From assembly GCA_016712285.1 (NCBI GenBank), contig JADJRK010000001.1:2480001-2544000 (forward strand): a stretch of DNA of 64,000 nucleotides, read 5' to 3'. Under the pieces are notes generated by a model. It was given only the letters and a program-made list of their open reading frames with translations, was not told the origin of the DNA and did no database searches. Made by a program: the position numbers and the translations under genes. Origin of the DNA: Planctomycetota bacterium (lineage in GTDB: Bacteria > Planctomycetota > UBA8742 > UBA2392). Below are positions 42,502 through 51,415 of the stretch, piece by piece; the stretch's first letter is position 1; the number at the start of each line of letters is the position of its first letter.

Positions 42502-43805
42502 TGGTCAAAGCCGCCCCGAAACTGAAGGCCATCACCGACAAAGAAATCGGCGAGACCCGCCATGAAGCCGTGCTGTCGTGCGGCATGCGCCTGCTGGTCG
42601 CGCCCCGGCCCGGCTTTACGAAGAAGGTCGCGTTTGTGGTCGCCGACTATGGCAGCACCGACAGCTCATGGTTTCGCTACGGCAAGCGCGTGGTGGTGCC
42701 CAACGGCATCGCGCATTTCCTTGAGCACCAGTTGTTCAAGAAGTCCCACGGCGACCTCAGCGACGTGTTCAGCGAACGCGGCGCCTACTGCAACGCCCAC
42801 ACCAGCCACACCCAGACCGCGTACTACTTTGAATGCACCGAGCGCTTTGACGCCAACCTCGACACGCTGCTTGAGCTTGCGCTAACGCCCTACTTTGACC
42901 GCAAGCTCGTCGATACTGAACGCGACATCATCATCCAGGAAATCAACCAGTACCGTGACCACGCCGGCTGGGTCGGGTTTCAGCAATTGCTCGAAAGCCT
43001 GTACGCCGCGCACCCGATTCGCATCGACATCGCCGGCACCGCCGAGACCGTCAGCGCCGTCACGCCCGAGCTGCTCGCGCTTTGCCACGGCACCTTCTAT
43101 CACCCCAGCAACCTGACCTTGCTGGTCACCGGCGACTTCAAGCCGGCGCAGGTGCTCAAGCTGGCCGAGGCCCTGAGCGCCAAGTGGGCGCCCGGCACGC
43201 CGCCGCCCGGCATCACCCGCGAACGCCCCATTGAGCCCGTGCCCGTGGGCAAACCCCGGGCCGAGCGCCGCATGTTCATCTCGCGCCCGCGCCTGCTGAT
43301 GGGCTTCAAAGACGCCGTGATGCCGCAAGGCGACGCGCTGACACGCCGCGACCTGGTCAGCACCATAGCCCTGGACGCCATGTTCAGCCGCGAGAGCGAG
43401 GCCTATGAGCGGCTTTACAACTTGCGGCTTGTGGGCGCGGACTTTGGTGCGGGCTACCAGGCCGAGTCGGGTTTTGGCTATGCGGTGATCGGCGGCGAAA
43501 CCAGCGACCCCGCAGCGCTGGAGACTGAGTTGCTGAAGTTGATTCACGAAGCACGCAGCGCGGGCATTGATGCGCGCGCGATTGAGCGCAAGCGGCGCAA
43601 GGTGTTCGGGCGCTACCTGCGCGCATTCAATGACCCGGAAAGCACGGCCTACGCGTACCTGGGCAGCATCGGCCAGCGCAGCGAACTGTTTGATATCCCG
43701 GAGATGCTGCAAAGCGTGACCGCCCGCGAGGTCAACGAACGCATCAACGACCTGCTGGTCCCAACCAACTACGCAGCCAGCGTACTGCTACCCCAAGGCG
43801 CATAA
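42501..43805 (+). CDS. M16-family zinc metallopeptidase
   Basis: This 434-aa pitrilysin-type peptidase has an inverted zinc motif HFLEH (His72, Glu75, His76) and the third ligand in ERDIIIQEINQ (Glu147). A second, inactive half completes the clam-shell. Its ATG overlaps the SagB stop codon, so translation is coupled. Similar M16 proteins process peptides in several RiPP pathways (PqqF, AlbF types). Together with the SagB-type enzyme this raises a peptide-modification hypothesis, but other housekeeping M16 peptidases look alike. It has no signal peptide, so it is cytoplasmic. Confidence 0.9.
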   Translation: MVKAAPKLKAITDKEIGETRHEAVLSCGMRLLVAPRPGFTKKVAFVVADYGSTDSSWFRYGKRVVVPNGIAHFLEHQLFKKSHGDLSDVFSERGAYCNAHTSHTQTAYYFECTERFDANLDTLLELALTPYFDRKLVDTERDIIIQEINQYRDHAGWVGFQQLLESLYAAHPIRIDIAGTAETVSAVTPELLALCHGTFYHPSNLTLLVTGDFKPAQVLKLAEALSAKWAPGTPPPGITRERPIEPVPVGKPRAERRMFISRPRLLMGFKDAVMPQGDALTRRDLVSTIALDAMFSRESEAYERLYNLRLVGADFGAGYQAESGFGYAVIGGETSDPAALETELLKLIHEARSAGIDARAIERKRRKVFGRYLRAFNDPESTAYAYLGSIGQRSELFDIPEMLQSVTAREVNERINDLLVPTNYAASVLLPQGA

Positions 43806-44156
43806 TCAACCACGCTTGCGCGGGGGCTTCTTGCTGGGCTTGGCCTGTGCAGCCGCCAGCGCGCCCTGTGCCCACTCTGCCAGTGTTGTTGCGCTTTCCA
43901 GCACTTCGGCTGGCACGCTCATGTAGCCCTTCATGATCTGGCCGGGCGTGGGTTCGAACGGGTTTGAGCCGGCTTGCACGAAGCGCGGGCGGTTCGCATC
44001 GTTGACTTTGAAATACAGCTCGTCGTTGTCGACCAGCGCGAAGAACTTGTCCTGAAAGTAGATGCCCGCGCCGCCGAACATCCGGCGCGTGCTCACGGTG
44101 CCAACCTTGTGCAGCTGATCGCACACGTACTGCAGGAACTCGTCGCTGACGGCCAT
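43806..44156 (-). CDS. TfoX N-terminal domain protein
   Basis: This 116-aa protein matches the TfoX_N fold: [38 protein letters not shown] and [19 protein letters not shown], plus a Lys/Arg/Pro tail. In gammaproteobacteria TfoX/Sxy proteins promote competence gene expression, but isolated N-terminal-domain proteins such as this are widespread with no fixed role. ATG 44156 (MAVSDEF) is preferred; ATG 44165 is possible. It converges with the M16 gene, the stops directly abutting. Confidence 0.85.
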   Translation of the reverse strand: MAVSDEFLQYVCDQLHKVGTVSTRRMFGGAGIYFQDKFFALVDNDELYFKVNDANRPRFVQAGSNPFEPTPGQIMKGYMSVPAEVLESATTLAEWAQGALAAAQAKPSKKPPRKRG

Positions 44157-44213
44157 GCTTGGCATGTTATACCAACTCAAGGCAATTTTCTTTGGTTGCG
44201 CGCTGTTTGAACT

Positions 44214-44349
44214 GCTTTACGCGAAGGGGCGAAGAACTGCCGGAGGTCGCGAAGTGAAGCTGTTCTTGAGGCGGTTCTTCGCGCCTTCGCGCCGTAGCGC
44301 TTCGGCGCGCAGGCGCGATCTTCGCCCCCTTCGCTTCTTCGCGTTAAGC
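44214..44349. repeat. Imperfect inverted repeat rich in CGAAG/CTTCG
   Basis: Arm GCTTTACGCGAAG (44214-44226) faces CTTCGCGTTAAGC (44337-44349), one mismatch in 13, with further CGAAG/CTTCG blocks inside that can pair. It occupies most of the 277-bp gap between the divergent TfoX and DUF255 genes; a MITE- or REP-type element is likely. Confidence 0.6.
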
Positions 44350-44433
44350 AGTTTGTTGAACGTCAGAACCCGCGGAGAACATTGGAAACCCGCATCAGTA
44401 TTGGCCGCCGCGCCATCTCCCGCAAAGGATGCC

Positions 44434-46518
44434 ATGACCGAACACAAGCCCAACGCGCTGATCCACGAAGCCAGCCCTTACCTGCTGCAGCACGCGCACA
44501 ACCCCGTCGACTGGATGCCATGGGGCGAGGCCGCGTTCGACAAAGCCGCACGCGACGACAAGCTGGTGTTCCTGTCGATCGGGTATGCCACCTGCCACTG
44601 GTGCCACGTGATGGAGCGCGAGTCGTTCGAGAACCAGCGCATCGCCGAATACCTCAATGCCAACTTCGTGCCGATCAAAGTTGACCGCGAAGAACGCCCC
44701 GACATCGACGCCGTCTACATGGCCGTCACCCAGGCCCTGAACGAGGGCCGCGGCGGCTGGCCGATGAGCGTGTGGCTCACCCCCCAGCGCCAGCCGGTTA
44801 CCGCAGGCACGTACTTTCCCCCCGACGACAAGTGGGGCCGCACCGGTTTCATGACCGTGCTGGGCAAACTGGCCGAGCTCTGGAAGACCGACCGCGCACG
44901 CGTGATTGAGCAGGCCACGCACCTGACCGACTGGCTGCGGCAGCAGGGCGCGCCCGGCGCCGGCGCCGAGCTCACGGAAGCAACGCTGCGCGAAAACGTG
45001 AAGCACCACGCGATGCGCTTTGACGCCCGCTACGGCGGCTTTGACGGCTCGCCCAAGTTCCCCACGCCGCACCGCATCCAGGCTTTGTTGCACTTTGCCC
45101 AGCACACTGGCGACCCCGAAGCCTTGTCCATGGCCACGTTTACGCTCGACAGCATGGCACGCGGCGGCTTGCACGACCACGTGGGCGGCGGCTTTCACCG
45201 CTACAGCACCGACCGCGAATGGCTGACGCCGCACTTTGAGAAGATGCTTTACGACAACGCACTGATGATCGAGGCCAGTCTCGACGCCTGGCTGATGACC
45301 GGCGACGACAGCCACGCCGCCGTCGTGCGCGACATCGCAGGCTACGTGCTGCGTGACCTGCGCGACGAAGGCGGAGCATTCCACTCAGCCGAAGATGCCG
45401 ACAGCGAAGGCGAAGAGGGCAAATTCTATGTCTGGACCATCGACGAGCTGAAGCAGCACCTGGGCGCCGACGCCGACCTGGCGGCGTTCGTCTGGGGCGC
45501 CACTGAAAGCGGCACCTACCGCGACGAAGCTACCCACGAAGTCACCGGCGCCAACATCCTGCACCTGCCACGCAGCCTTGCCGAAAGCGCGAAGCAGCGC
45601 GGCATGACCGAAGACGCCCTGCGCGCCAAGGTCGAGACGTGGCGCAAAACGCTGTTCGATGTGCGCGCAAAGCGTGTGCGCCCGCTGCTCGATGACAAAG
45701 TGTTGACCGACTGGAATGGGCTGATGATCGGCGCCCTGGCCCGCGCCGGTGCATTGCTGAACGAGCCGACGTTCCTGCTGGCCGCGCAACAGGCCGCCGA
45801 TTTCATCCTGGAGCGGCTGATCGACAACGGCCGCCTGCTGCACCGCTACCGCAAAGGCAAAGCCGGCATCAAGGCGTTTGCCCAGGACTACGCGTTTCTG
45901 ATCAACGGATTGATCGCGCTGTACCAGGCCGATTTCAACGTCGCGCGGCTGCGGCAAGCCGACTCGCTTGCGGGCGAGATGCTGCGCCTGTTCTATGGCG
46001 AAGCCGAGGGGCTCTTGCATCTGGCCGGCAGCGACGAAGAGGACGAGATGATCGCGCCGCACCGCGAGACCCACGACGGCGCGATTCCAAGCGCCAACTC
46101 GGCGGCTGCGCTGGCGCTGGTCCGGCTTGGGCGCCTGCTGCAGCGCGACGAGTACGTGAACGCAGCCGAGCGCATCCTGAAGTCAATGTCCGCGGGCATC
46201 ACGGCCATGCCCGCCGCCCACGGCTATGCGTTGCTGGCGCTGGAATGGCTTGTGTGGCCGACGCGCGAGGTTGTCATCGCAGCCAAGGACGCCAAGCAGG
46301 CACAGGCCATGCTCGAGACCGCACGCCGCAACCCGCACCCGCGCACGTTGCTGGTGCTGCACGAGCCGGGGAGCGAGATCGAAAAGCTAGTCCCCGGCAT
46401 CGCCGCGCAGGACATGAAAGTCGGGCAACCCACGGCCTACGTGTGCGAAGGCTACGCGTGCAAGGCGCCGGTAACAGACGTTCAAGCCCTGCGCGAGGCA
46501 TTGTCCGCATCGGGGTGA
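44434..46518 (+). CDS. DUF255 / thioredoxin-domain protein (YyaL, spermatogenesis-associated 20 family)
   Basis: This 694-aa cytoplasmic protein has an N-terminal thioredoxin-like domain with [15 protein letters not shown] (Cys54, Cys57) and the family opener [22 protein letters not shown] long (alpha/alpha)6-barrel of the six-hairpin-glycosidase type follows (for example [54 protein letters not shown]). The family is widespread and conserved, yet its reaction is not established. ATG 44434 follows AAAGGA. Its last bases overlap the operator-like dyad of the antitoxin gene downstream. Confidence 0.93.
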   Translation: MTEHKPNALIHEASPYLLQHAHNPVDWMPWGEAAFDKAARDDKLVFLSIGYATCHWCHVMERESFENQRIAEYLNANFVPIKVDREERPDIDAVYMAVTQALNEGRGGWPMSVWLTPQRQPVTAGTYFPPDDKWGRTGFMTVLGKLAELWKTDRARVIEQATHLTDWLRQQGAPGAGAELTEATLRENVKHHAMRFDARYGGFDGSPKFPTPHRIQALLHFAQHTGDPEALSMATFTLDSMARGGLHDHVGGGFHRYSTDREWLTPHFEKMLYDNALMIEASLDAWLMTGDDSHAAVVRDIAGYVLRDLRDEGGAFHSAEDADSEGEEGKFYVWTIDELKQHLGADADLAAFVWGATESGTYRDEATHEVTGANILHLPRSLAESAKQRGMTEDALRAKVETWRKTLFDVRAKRVRPLLDDKVLTDWNGLMIGALARAGALLNEPTFLLAAQQAADFILERLIDNGRLLHRYRKGKAGIKAFAQDYAFLINGLIALYQADFNVARLRQADSLAGEMLRLFYGEAEGLLHLAGSDEEDEMIAPHRETHDGAIPSANSAAALALVRLGRLLQRDEYVNAAERILKSMSAGITAMPAAHGYALLALEWLVWPTREVVIAAKDAKQAQAMLETARRNPHPRTLLVLHEPGSEIEKLVPGIAAQDMKVGQPTAYVCEGYACKAPVTDVQALREALSASG

Positions 46519-46544
46519 TGCACTATGATGCGCGGTGCATCACC
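46514..46544. promoter_or_regulatory. Operator-like dyad of the ParD/ParE pair
   Basis: GGTGATGCA (46514-46522) and TGCATCACC (46536-46544) are exact inverted repeats ahead of the antitoxin gene. Two more TGCAT half-sites lie between the dyad and the start codon (46546, 46556). This suits autoregulation by the ribbon-helix-helix antitoxin. The left arm overlaps the stop codon of the DUF255 gene. Confidence 0.65.
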
Positions 46545-46560
46545 TTGCATCGGAGTGCAT

Positions 46561-46836
46561 ATGCCCACAAACAAGAAGACCATCAGCGTGCGTCTTGACC
46601 CAAAGCTTGCCAAGCGGCTCGAAGATCTGGCCCGCAAGAGCGAGCGTTCTGTGTCGTGGCACGTGAACCGCATCATCAGCGACACGATCGATTCGGTGGA
46701 GGCAGAGGTAGCGGCGGTCCTGAAAGGCGTTGAGGACGTTCGCGCGGGACGCATGCGCGACGCCAAGGAAGTGTTGCAGCAACTAAGGTCGCAGCGAACC
46801 GAAAGGGCCAAGCGTCGTGTCCGCAAAGCTGGCTAG
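46561..46836 (+). CDS. Ribbon-helix-helix antitoxin (ParD/CopG-like)
   Basis: This 91-aa protein has an N-terminal ribbon-helix-helix DNA-binding fold (KKTISVRLDPKLAKRLEDLA, RSVSWHVNRIISDTI) and a charged C-terminal tail that would wrap the toxin. ATG 46561 sits right after the TGCAT-rich operator region. Its end overlaps the toxin gene start by 20 nt, the usual order of antitoxin then toxin with coupled translation. It likely neutralises the ParE-type toxin and represses its own promoter. Confidence 0.82.
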   Translation: MPTNKKTISVRLDPKLAKRLEDLARKSERSVSWHVNRIISDTIDSVEAEVAAVLKGVEDVRAGRMRDAKEVLQQLRSQRTERAKRRVRKAG

Positions 46837-47104
46837 ATCGGCCCAAGCAGACGTGGAAGCCATTTTCCACACGATCGCGATGAACAACCCGGGTGCTGCA
46901 CTGCGCTTCCTCGATCAGGTCGATGCCACCCTCGAACGACTTGGCCGGTTTCCCGACATGGGGCACGAGGGCCGGGTTGCCCGTACGCGCGAGGTGGCGA
47001 TGACCCGCTATCCATATCGCATCGTCTACCAGTTACTTGGCAAGCAGGTGGTTGTCATCCGCGTAGTCCACGGCGCCATGCGCTGGCCGCCGGAAGACGA
47101 GTAG
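46817..47104 (+). CDS. ParE/RelE-superfamily toxin
   Basis: This 95-aa protein starts at GTG 46817. It shows the ParE/RelE fold pattern: LARSAQADVEAIFHTIA, ALRFLDQVDATLERLGRFPDMGHEGR, and the C-terminal strands YPYRIVYQLLGKQVVVIRVVHGAMRWP, where the R-V-x-H-x-x-R ending is typical. ParE members poison DNA gyrase and RelE members cut mRNA; the R-P-less ending here does not decide, but the ParE side is more likely from the helical hairpin. It overlaps the antitoxin gene. It ends directly against the stop of the convergent fucose-synthase gene. Confidence 0.85.
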   Translation: MSAKLARSAQADVEAIFHTIAMNNPGAALRFLDQVDATLERLGRFPDMGHEGRVARTREVAMTRYPYRIVYQLLGKQVVVIRVVHGAMRWPPEDE

Positions 47105-48046
47105 TCAGCGACGCTGCTCCGCCGCCTGCGCCTGCCACCACGCGACAGTTTTGCGCAACCCTTCGTCAAACGGTGTGGCCGCTTGCCAGCCGAACTCGAG
47201 CTCTGCCCTTGACGTGTCAAGCATGCGGCGCGGCTGGCCGTTCGGCTTGCCCGGGTCAAACACCAGCTCGGCCGTGCTTCCCGTGCACTGCCTGATCTTC
47301 AACGCCAGCTCGCGAATCGAGATTTCCTCGCCGCTGCCCAGGTTGATCGGCGCGGCGCCATCGTACCGCTCGCACGCGGCGATGATGCCCTGCGCACAAT
47401 CCCGCACGTACAGAAACTCGCGCGTGGGCGTGCCGTCGCCCCACACCTCCACACGGTCACCGCCCGCGCAGAACTTGCGAATCAGCGCCGGGATCACGTG
47501 GCTGCTCGCGGCGTCAAAGTTGTCGCCGGGGCCGTACAGGTTCACAGGCAGCAGATACACGCCGCGAAACCCGTACTGCGCGCGGTACGCCTGCAACATC
47601 ACCAGCAGCGACTTCTTGGCAATCCCGTAGGGCGCGTTCGTCTCCTCCGGAAAGCCGTCCCACAGCGCGTCTTCACGAAATGGCACCGGCGCAAACTTCG
47701 GGTACGCGCACACCGTGCCCAGTTGCACGAGCTTGCCCACGCCGGCAAGCCGCGACTCCTCAATCAGGTGCAGGCCCATCGCCAGGTTGTCGTGAAAGAA
47801 AAGCCCCGGGTTGTCGCGGTTCGCGCCGATGCCGCCCACCCGCGCCGCCAGGTGAATCACCAGCGACGGCTTGAACGTCGCCAGCATGCGCCGCACAGCC
47901 GCGCGGTCCACAAGGTCGTAGTCCGCGCTGCGCGGAGTGAACAGGTTGCGACAGCCGTGCTCGCGCAGCAACTCGCACAGGTGGCGGCCCAGAAAGCCCG
48001 CGCCGCCGGTCACGAGTATGCGCTGGTCAGCAGGGTTCAGCATCAT
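47105..48046 (-). CDS. fcl: GDP-L-fucose synthase
   Basis: This 313-aa extended short-chain dehydrogenase is of WcaG/Fcl type, which epimerises and reduces GDP-4-keto-6-deoxymannose to GDP-L-fucose. It has TGGAGFLG (13-20), the family-specific [16 protein letters not shown], and catalytic Tyr140 and Lys144 in YGIAKK. It also has LYGPGDNFD and [15 protein letters not shown], both usual for this enzyme. Its start overlaps the stop of the kinase gene (ATGA), so translation is coupled. The partner gmd is not in this window. The product feeds cell-surface glycan synthesis. Confidence 0.92.
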   Translation of the reverse strand: MMLNPADQRILVTGGAGFLGRHLCELLREHGCRNLFTPRSADYDLVDRAAVRRMLATFKPSLVIHLAARVGGIGANRDNPGLFFHDNLAMGLHLIEESRLAGVGKLVQLGTVCAYPKFAPVPFREDALWDGFPEETNAPYGIAKKSLLVMLQAYRAQYGFRGVYLLPVNLYGPGDNFDAASSHVIPALIRKFCAGGDRVEVWGDGTPTREFLYVRDCAQGIIAACERYDGAAPINLGSGEEISIRELALKIRQCTGSTAELVFDPGKPNGQPRRMLDTSRAELEFGWQAATPFDEGLRKTVAWWQAQAAEQRR

Positions 48047-49344
48047 CCGGCCTGTGGGCCCGGCAACGGCGGCAGGTGGTTGATCGCGTCGATCAGCGCC
48101 GCGGCACCCTTCTGGCGCCGGTCACGTTCGCGCTGCACCAGGCTGTCCACAACTGCGCAGAACTCGGGCGAGACTTCAGGCGCCAGCGTAGCCAGCGGCG
48201 GCGGGTCTTTCGTCAGGTGCGCGAGCACAACCTGCTGCAGGTTGTCGCCGGGGAACACTGGGCTGCCGCTCAGCAGGTGAAAGATCGTCGCGCCGGCGCT
48301 GTACATGTCGCTGCGGATATCCAGGTTCTTGTCGCCGTTGGCCTGCTCGGGGCTGATGTAGTGCGGCGTGCCCAGCAGATAGCCTTCCGCGGTCTGGCCC
48401 GTGTCGTCCTGCAGCCGCGTCAACCCGAAGTCGCCCAGCTTCGCCGCATCGGATTGGCTGACGTAAATGTTGCCCGGCTTGATGTCGCGGTGCAGCAGGC
48501 CCTTTTCTTCAAGATAGTGCAGCGCCTCGGCGACGTGCAGCAGATAGCGGCGCGCCTTGGCCTCGGGCAGCTTGATTTCCATGTGCACGAAATGGTCAAG
48601 CACGTGGCCCTCAACCAGCTCCTGCACCATGAAGTGCACGCCCTGGTACTCGCCCATCGTGAACGTGCGCACGATGTGCGGGTGCACCAGCTTGACGCTG
48701 ATTTCGTTGCTGCGCGCCAGCCGCTTGAGAAAGCCGTCTTTCATCGCGGCAAACGGGCTGATGATCTTCAGCGCCACCGGCTTCAGGTTCACCGGCTCCA
48801 TCGCGCGGTACACCGTCGCCGTGCCGCCCTGCCCCAGCTTGTCGATGATCGTGAAGCCGGCGAAATCCTTGCTGACGATCTGCCCGGTTTCTTTGAAGCG
48901 CCGGAGCGCGTCAGTCTCTTCCTGCGCTTCAAGGCCCGCCACAGTCGTTTCATCCAGCTTGCGCGAGCTCAGTGAGCTGCGCCGCAGCAGAATGCGCACC
49001 TTTGCCGCAAGCTCACCCTGCCGAAACGGCTTGACCAGGTATTCGTCGGCGCCGGCTTCTATGCCCTCGACGACGTCCTGTTCTTCACCCAGCAGCGAAA
49101 GCAGGATGATGGGCGTGTGCGCCATGTCGGGCGATTCGCGCATCTTCTTGGTCGCCGCCAGCCCGTCCATCTTGGGCATCTGGATGTCCATGATGACCAG
49201 GTGCGGCTTGAAGCTGCGGGCCTTGTCCAGGGCGTCAATGCCGTCAACGGCGATCTGCACTTCAAACCCCAGCTTGCGAAGCTGGGCCGAAAGCACAGTG
49301 CGCAATTCACGCGAGTCGTCGGCGACAAGGATGCGGTCAGGCAT
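48043..49344 (-). CDS. Receiver-domain Ser/Thr protein kinase
   Basis: This 433-aa fusion has an intact CheY-like receiver at 1-118 (Asp9, Asp10, phospho-acceptor Asp53 in IMDIQMP, Lys105 in VKPF), then a linker. A eukaryotic-type kinase domain (163-420) follows, with Gly-loop [10 protein letters not shown] (171-180), Lys193 in [12 protein letters not shown] (285-292), DFG (305-307) and [10 protein letters not shown]. All catalytic residues are present, so phosphorylation of the receiver by a histidine kinase probably gates kinase output. It is cytoplasmic, with no membrane helix or sensor domain. It is translationally coupled to the fucose-synthase gene, an unusual pairing. Confidence 0.92.
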   Translation of the reverse strand: MPDRILVADDSRELRTVLSAQLRKLGFEVQIAVDGIDALDKARSFKPHLVIMDIQMPKMDGLAATKKMRESPDMAHTPIILLSLLGEEQDVVEGIEAGADEYLVKPFRQGELAAKVRILLRRSSLSSRKLDETTVAGLEAQEETDALRRFKETGQIVSKDFAGFTIIDKLGQGGTATVYRAMEPVNLKPVALKIISPFAAMKDGFLKRLARSNEISVKLVHPHIVRTFTMGEYQGVHFMVQELVEGHVLDHFVHMEIKLPEAKARRYLLHVAEALHYLEEKGLLHRDIKPGNIYVSQSDAAKLGDFGLTRLQDDTGQTAEGYLLGTPHYISPEQANGDKNLDIRSDMYSAGATIFHLLSGSPVFPGDNLQQVVLAHLTKDPPPLATLAPEVSPEFCAVVDSLVQRERDRRQKGAAALIDAINHLPPLPGPQAG

Positions 49345-49451
49345 AAGCCCATTATTCAGGACAACGGGGGTGCGTCAACACAAGCCGCCCGGCGCCCACC
49401 GCAAGCCGCCTCAAGCGGCAGGCGTCGGTGGCAACCATGCGCGCCGCCCCA

Positions 49452-49480
49452 TTGACAACGCGGAAAGACAGCGGTATCGG
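49452..49480 (+). promoter_or_regulatory. Predicted sigma-70-type promoter of the tRNA-Arg gene
   Basis: TTGACA (49452-49457), a 17-bp spacer and TATCGG (49475-49480) lie about 38 bp before the mature tRNA. The -35 box is a consensus match; the -10 box is weaker. Confidence 0.55.
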
Positions 49481-49518
49481 TTGCCTCGCGCAAAACAGCG
49501 CGAAGGCAGTAAAACCAC

Positions 49519-49594
49519 GCACCCGTAGCTCAATGGATAGAGCATCTGACTACGGATCAGAAGGCTAGAGGTTCGACTCCTCTCGGGTGTACCA
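49519..49594 (+). tRNA. tRNA-Arg (anticodon ACG)
   Basis: A complete cloverleaf of 76 nt with encoded CCA is seen. The acceptor stem is GCACCCG / CGGGTGT (one G-T pair), followed by a D-arm, anticodon arm CTGAC-TACGGAT-CAG with ACG, and T-arm GAGG-TTCGACT-CCTC. Anticodon ACG would be read as ICG after deamination and decodes CGN arginine codons. tRNA 3' ends are common integration sites, and phage-like genes begin just downstream. Confidence 0.95.
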
Positions 49595-49602
49595 GCCTAA
49601 AG

Positions 49603-49633
49603 ACCGCCTCTGGAGCCAATCCAGAGGCGGTTT
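49603..49633 (+). terminator. Terminator of the tRNA-Arg gene
   Basis: ACCGCCTCTGG and CCAGAGGCGGT flank AGCCAAT, 8 nt after the tRNA CCA end, followed by TTTG. The rest of the gap to the capsid gene (49634-49901) shows only an AT-rich patch with a long T-run near 49832-49840 and a GTCCGCC/GGCGGAC hairpin before the ribosome-binding site. Confidence 0.75.
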
Positions 49634-49901
49634 GCGTTTCCGGCCAGCACACGAAATCCTCGCTGGTACACGATTCAGTACACGATTCCCGACGATTCAC
49701 ATCCGCCAACGTGCAACAACAGCACTTTGGTGCATCGCGCCCATGCAGCTGCGGCGCCTGTGCGCCGGGTGTGTTGGCAATGGCGGCTTCGTGACTCCGT
49801 GATGTTTCGCATATTATCAATATTGCGTTGTCATGTTTTTTTTTGTCTACTAGCCTTGCCTCGCCAGTCCGCCATGGGGGCGGACTTTCAGGGGGCAAGC
49901 C

Positions 49902-50876
49902 ATGGCAACCATTCCAGCCAACTCAATCAACCTTACCCAGGATCAGCTCGCCAAGTGGCTGATCGAAGACGCGCCATACAAAATCCAGATTGCCCGCATC
50001 TGGCCCTTCATGGGCATCCAGGGCGGCAAGATCAGCTATGCACGCATTGCTGACCTGACCACCGGCTTCTCGTTCGATACCGTTGCTGACATCCTGGGCG
50101 ACGGCGACACAGCCGTTACCGAACAGGCGAACGACCCCGATGCTTCAAACACCACCTTTACCATCGGTGCACTCGCTACCCGATACTTCCTGGACTACGC
50201 GTCCACGGACCGGTTCAAGTACCCCAACGACTTCGACGCGGTCGAATCGGCGCTTGCCATACGCCGCCTCATGTACATGTACTTCCGCAAACTCGACCTC
50301 GACAACGCCGGTACCAAGGTCGGCGACTTCGACTCGCTGGGCGAGCTCGCCACCAACATCACCACGGCCACGAATACCGACAAGTACACCAAGCTCCGCT
50401 CCCTCCAGGAAGCGTACTTCAAGATCACCGCCAACAACGGTCGCCCCAACGCCATCATGTGCAACAGCGCAGCCATGCGCTGGATCATCAACGCCTACTA
50501 CCTCGCCGGCATGAACCCGGAGGTCGTGGAAACCGAGTGGGGCGACCCGCTCAAGGGCACCATGCGCGCCCCGCAAATCGCCATCAACGGCACGCCGGTC
50601 TACATCAACGACTGGATTGCGACCGACACCAACCTCACCAAGATCTACTTCATGGTTCTTGGCGACGCCTGCGAAGCCGGCCCCGTACGCGGCATCACCG
50701 GCATCGTGCCCGGCCCGATCAAGCCGACGATGTTCGTGCGCCACGAAACCGCTGAGCCAAGCACATCCACCAAGTCCCGCATCTGCGTGACCTACACGTT
50801 TCCCGTGGCGACCGCCGTCGGTTCGTCCGGGGCCCTGTCGGTGCTGGAAGGCGTGGACGTCAGCAACGTGGCGTGA
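49902..50876 (+). CDS. Phage major capsid protein-like
   Basis: This 324-aa protein has no signal peptide. The pattern fits HK97-fold major capsid proteins. A short N-terminal arm (1-45, with IARIWPFMGIQGGKISYARI) is followed by a spine-helix and beta region (TFTIGALATRYFLDYAST; ALAIRRLMYMYFRKLDLD). A central domain with NGRPNAIMCNSAAMRWIINAY follows, then a C-terminal part with an IYFMVLGDACEAG...VRHETAEPS arrangement. ATG 49902 follows CAGGGGGCAAG. No terminase, portal or scaffold gene accompanies it in this window. The identification rests on fold-like pattern and phage-fibre neighbours, so it is probable rather than certain. Confidence 0.62.
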   Translation: MATIPANSINLTQDQLAKWLIEDAPYKIQIARIWPFMGIQGGKISYARIADLTTGFSFDTVADILGDGDTAVTEQANDPDASNTTFTIGALATRYFLDYASTDRFKYPNDFDAVESALAIRRLMYMYFRKLDLDNAGTKVGDFDSLGELATNITTATNTDKYTKLRSLQEAYFKITANNGRPNAIMCNSAAMRWIINAYYLAGMNPEVVETEWGDPLKGTMRAPQIAINGTPVYINDWIATDTNLTKIYFMVLGDACEAGPVRGITGIVPGPIKPTMFVRHETAEPSTSTKSRICVTYTFPVATAVGSSGALSVLEGVDVSNVA

Positions 50877-50878
50877 AA

Positions 50879-50900
50879 GCCCGCGACGGTAGTCGCGGGC
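50879..50900 (+). terminator. Hairpin directly after the capsid-like gene
   Basis: GCCCGCGAC and GTCGCGGGC flank GGTA, starting 2 nt after the stop codon. There is no T-run. It may lower read-through so that capsid protein is made in excess over the downstream genes. Confidence 0.5.
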
Positions 50901-50950
50901 CCAGGTCCGGCGACTACGGTTGTCGCGAGGTCAGTACATCAGGAGCGCAC

Positions 50951-51142
50951 ATGCAATACGAAGATGTCTTCAACCAACCGGCCAACGGCGCCGTTGATCG
51001 CGAGCAAGCTCAAGCGGCTGTGCGCCGGCTGATGGCCCACTATGTCGAGCTGGTCAAGAAAGAGGATCCGGCCGCCATCGAACTCGAAAAGGTATGGCCC
51101 TTTCTGGGCAACACCCGTCAAACCGAAGGAGTCAAACCATGA
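50951..51142 (+). CDS. Small protein carrying a capsid-arm-like peptide
   Basis: This 63-aa protein has AGGAG 6 nt before ATG 50951. It is helical (AVDREQAQAAVRRLMAHYVELVKK) and then has EDPAAIELEKVWPFLGN (38-54), which resembles the N-terminal arm of the capsid-like protein (EDAPYKIQIARIWPFMG, residues 22-38): ED, P, I and WPF-G line up. The gene overlaps the next by ATGA. Function unknown; a capsid-interacting or assembly peptide is one idea. A truncated copy exists at 57377. Confidence 0.6.
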   Translation: MQYEDVFNQPANGAVDREQAQAAVRRLMAHYVELVKKEDPAAIELEKVWPFLGNTRQTEGVKP

Positions 51143-51381
51143 ACAATCAACCAGGCGGTTGCGGCTGTGGGGGCGTGTCGAAGCCGACATCCTATGCTAA
51201 CGAGGACACCAGCAATCCAGTGTCCGACGCCGGAGGCTCCCTCGAATCCGCCTCCAAGGCGGCCATTGAGGCCGTGGAAGTGGCGAATCCCGGCGCCAAC
51301 GGCGAGCACTCCAGCCGGCCCACGACGCTCGCACAGGCCCGGGTGCCTTTGCCGGACGGCGAGACAATGTCGGCAATGTAG
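51139..51381 (+). CDS. Small Gly/Cys-start protein of the island
   Basis: This 80-aa protein starts at ATG 51139, which overlaps the previous stop and has AAGGAG 8 nt upstream. It begins with a Gly/Cys motif (GGCGCGG) and a Ser/Asn/Asp-rich stretch. A short helix (SASKAAIEAVEVA) and the tail NGEHSSRPTTLAQARVPL follow. The tail is repeated almost exactly in the remnant at 57377-57555, so it belongs to the duplicated unit. No family is recognised. The modular protein gene starts 35 bp downstream. Confidence 0.55.
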   Translation: MNNQPGGCGCGGVSKPTSYANEDTSNPVSDAGGSLESASKAAIEAVEVANPGANGEHSSRPTTLAQARVPLPDGETMSAM

Positions 51382-51415
51382 CGCGCGGAGCGACGCGACA
51401 GGTACACTGGAGTCG

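Noticed and set aside
44434..45100. DUF255 protein as a disulfide oxidoreductase
   Set aside because: CHWCH resembles a thioredoxin site, but the family's reaction is unproven, so no enzyme name was given.
49557..49898. Minus-strand open frame of 113 codons beginning in the capsid gene leader
   Set aside because: It runs through the tRNA terminator into the tRNA itself and ends HPRGVEPLAF, a well-known false translation of tRNA sequence.
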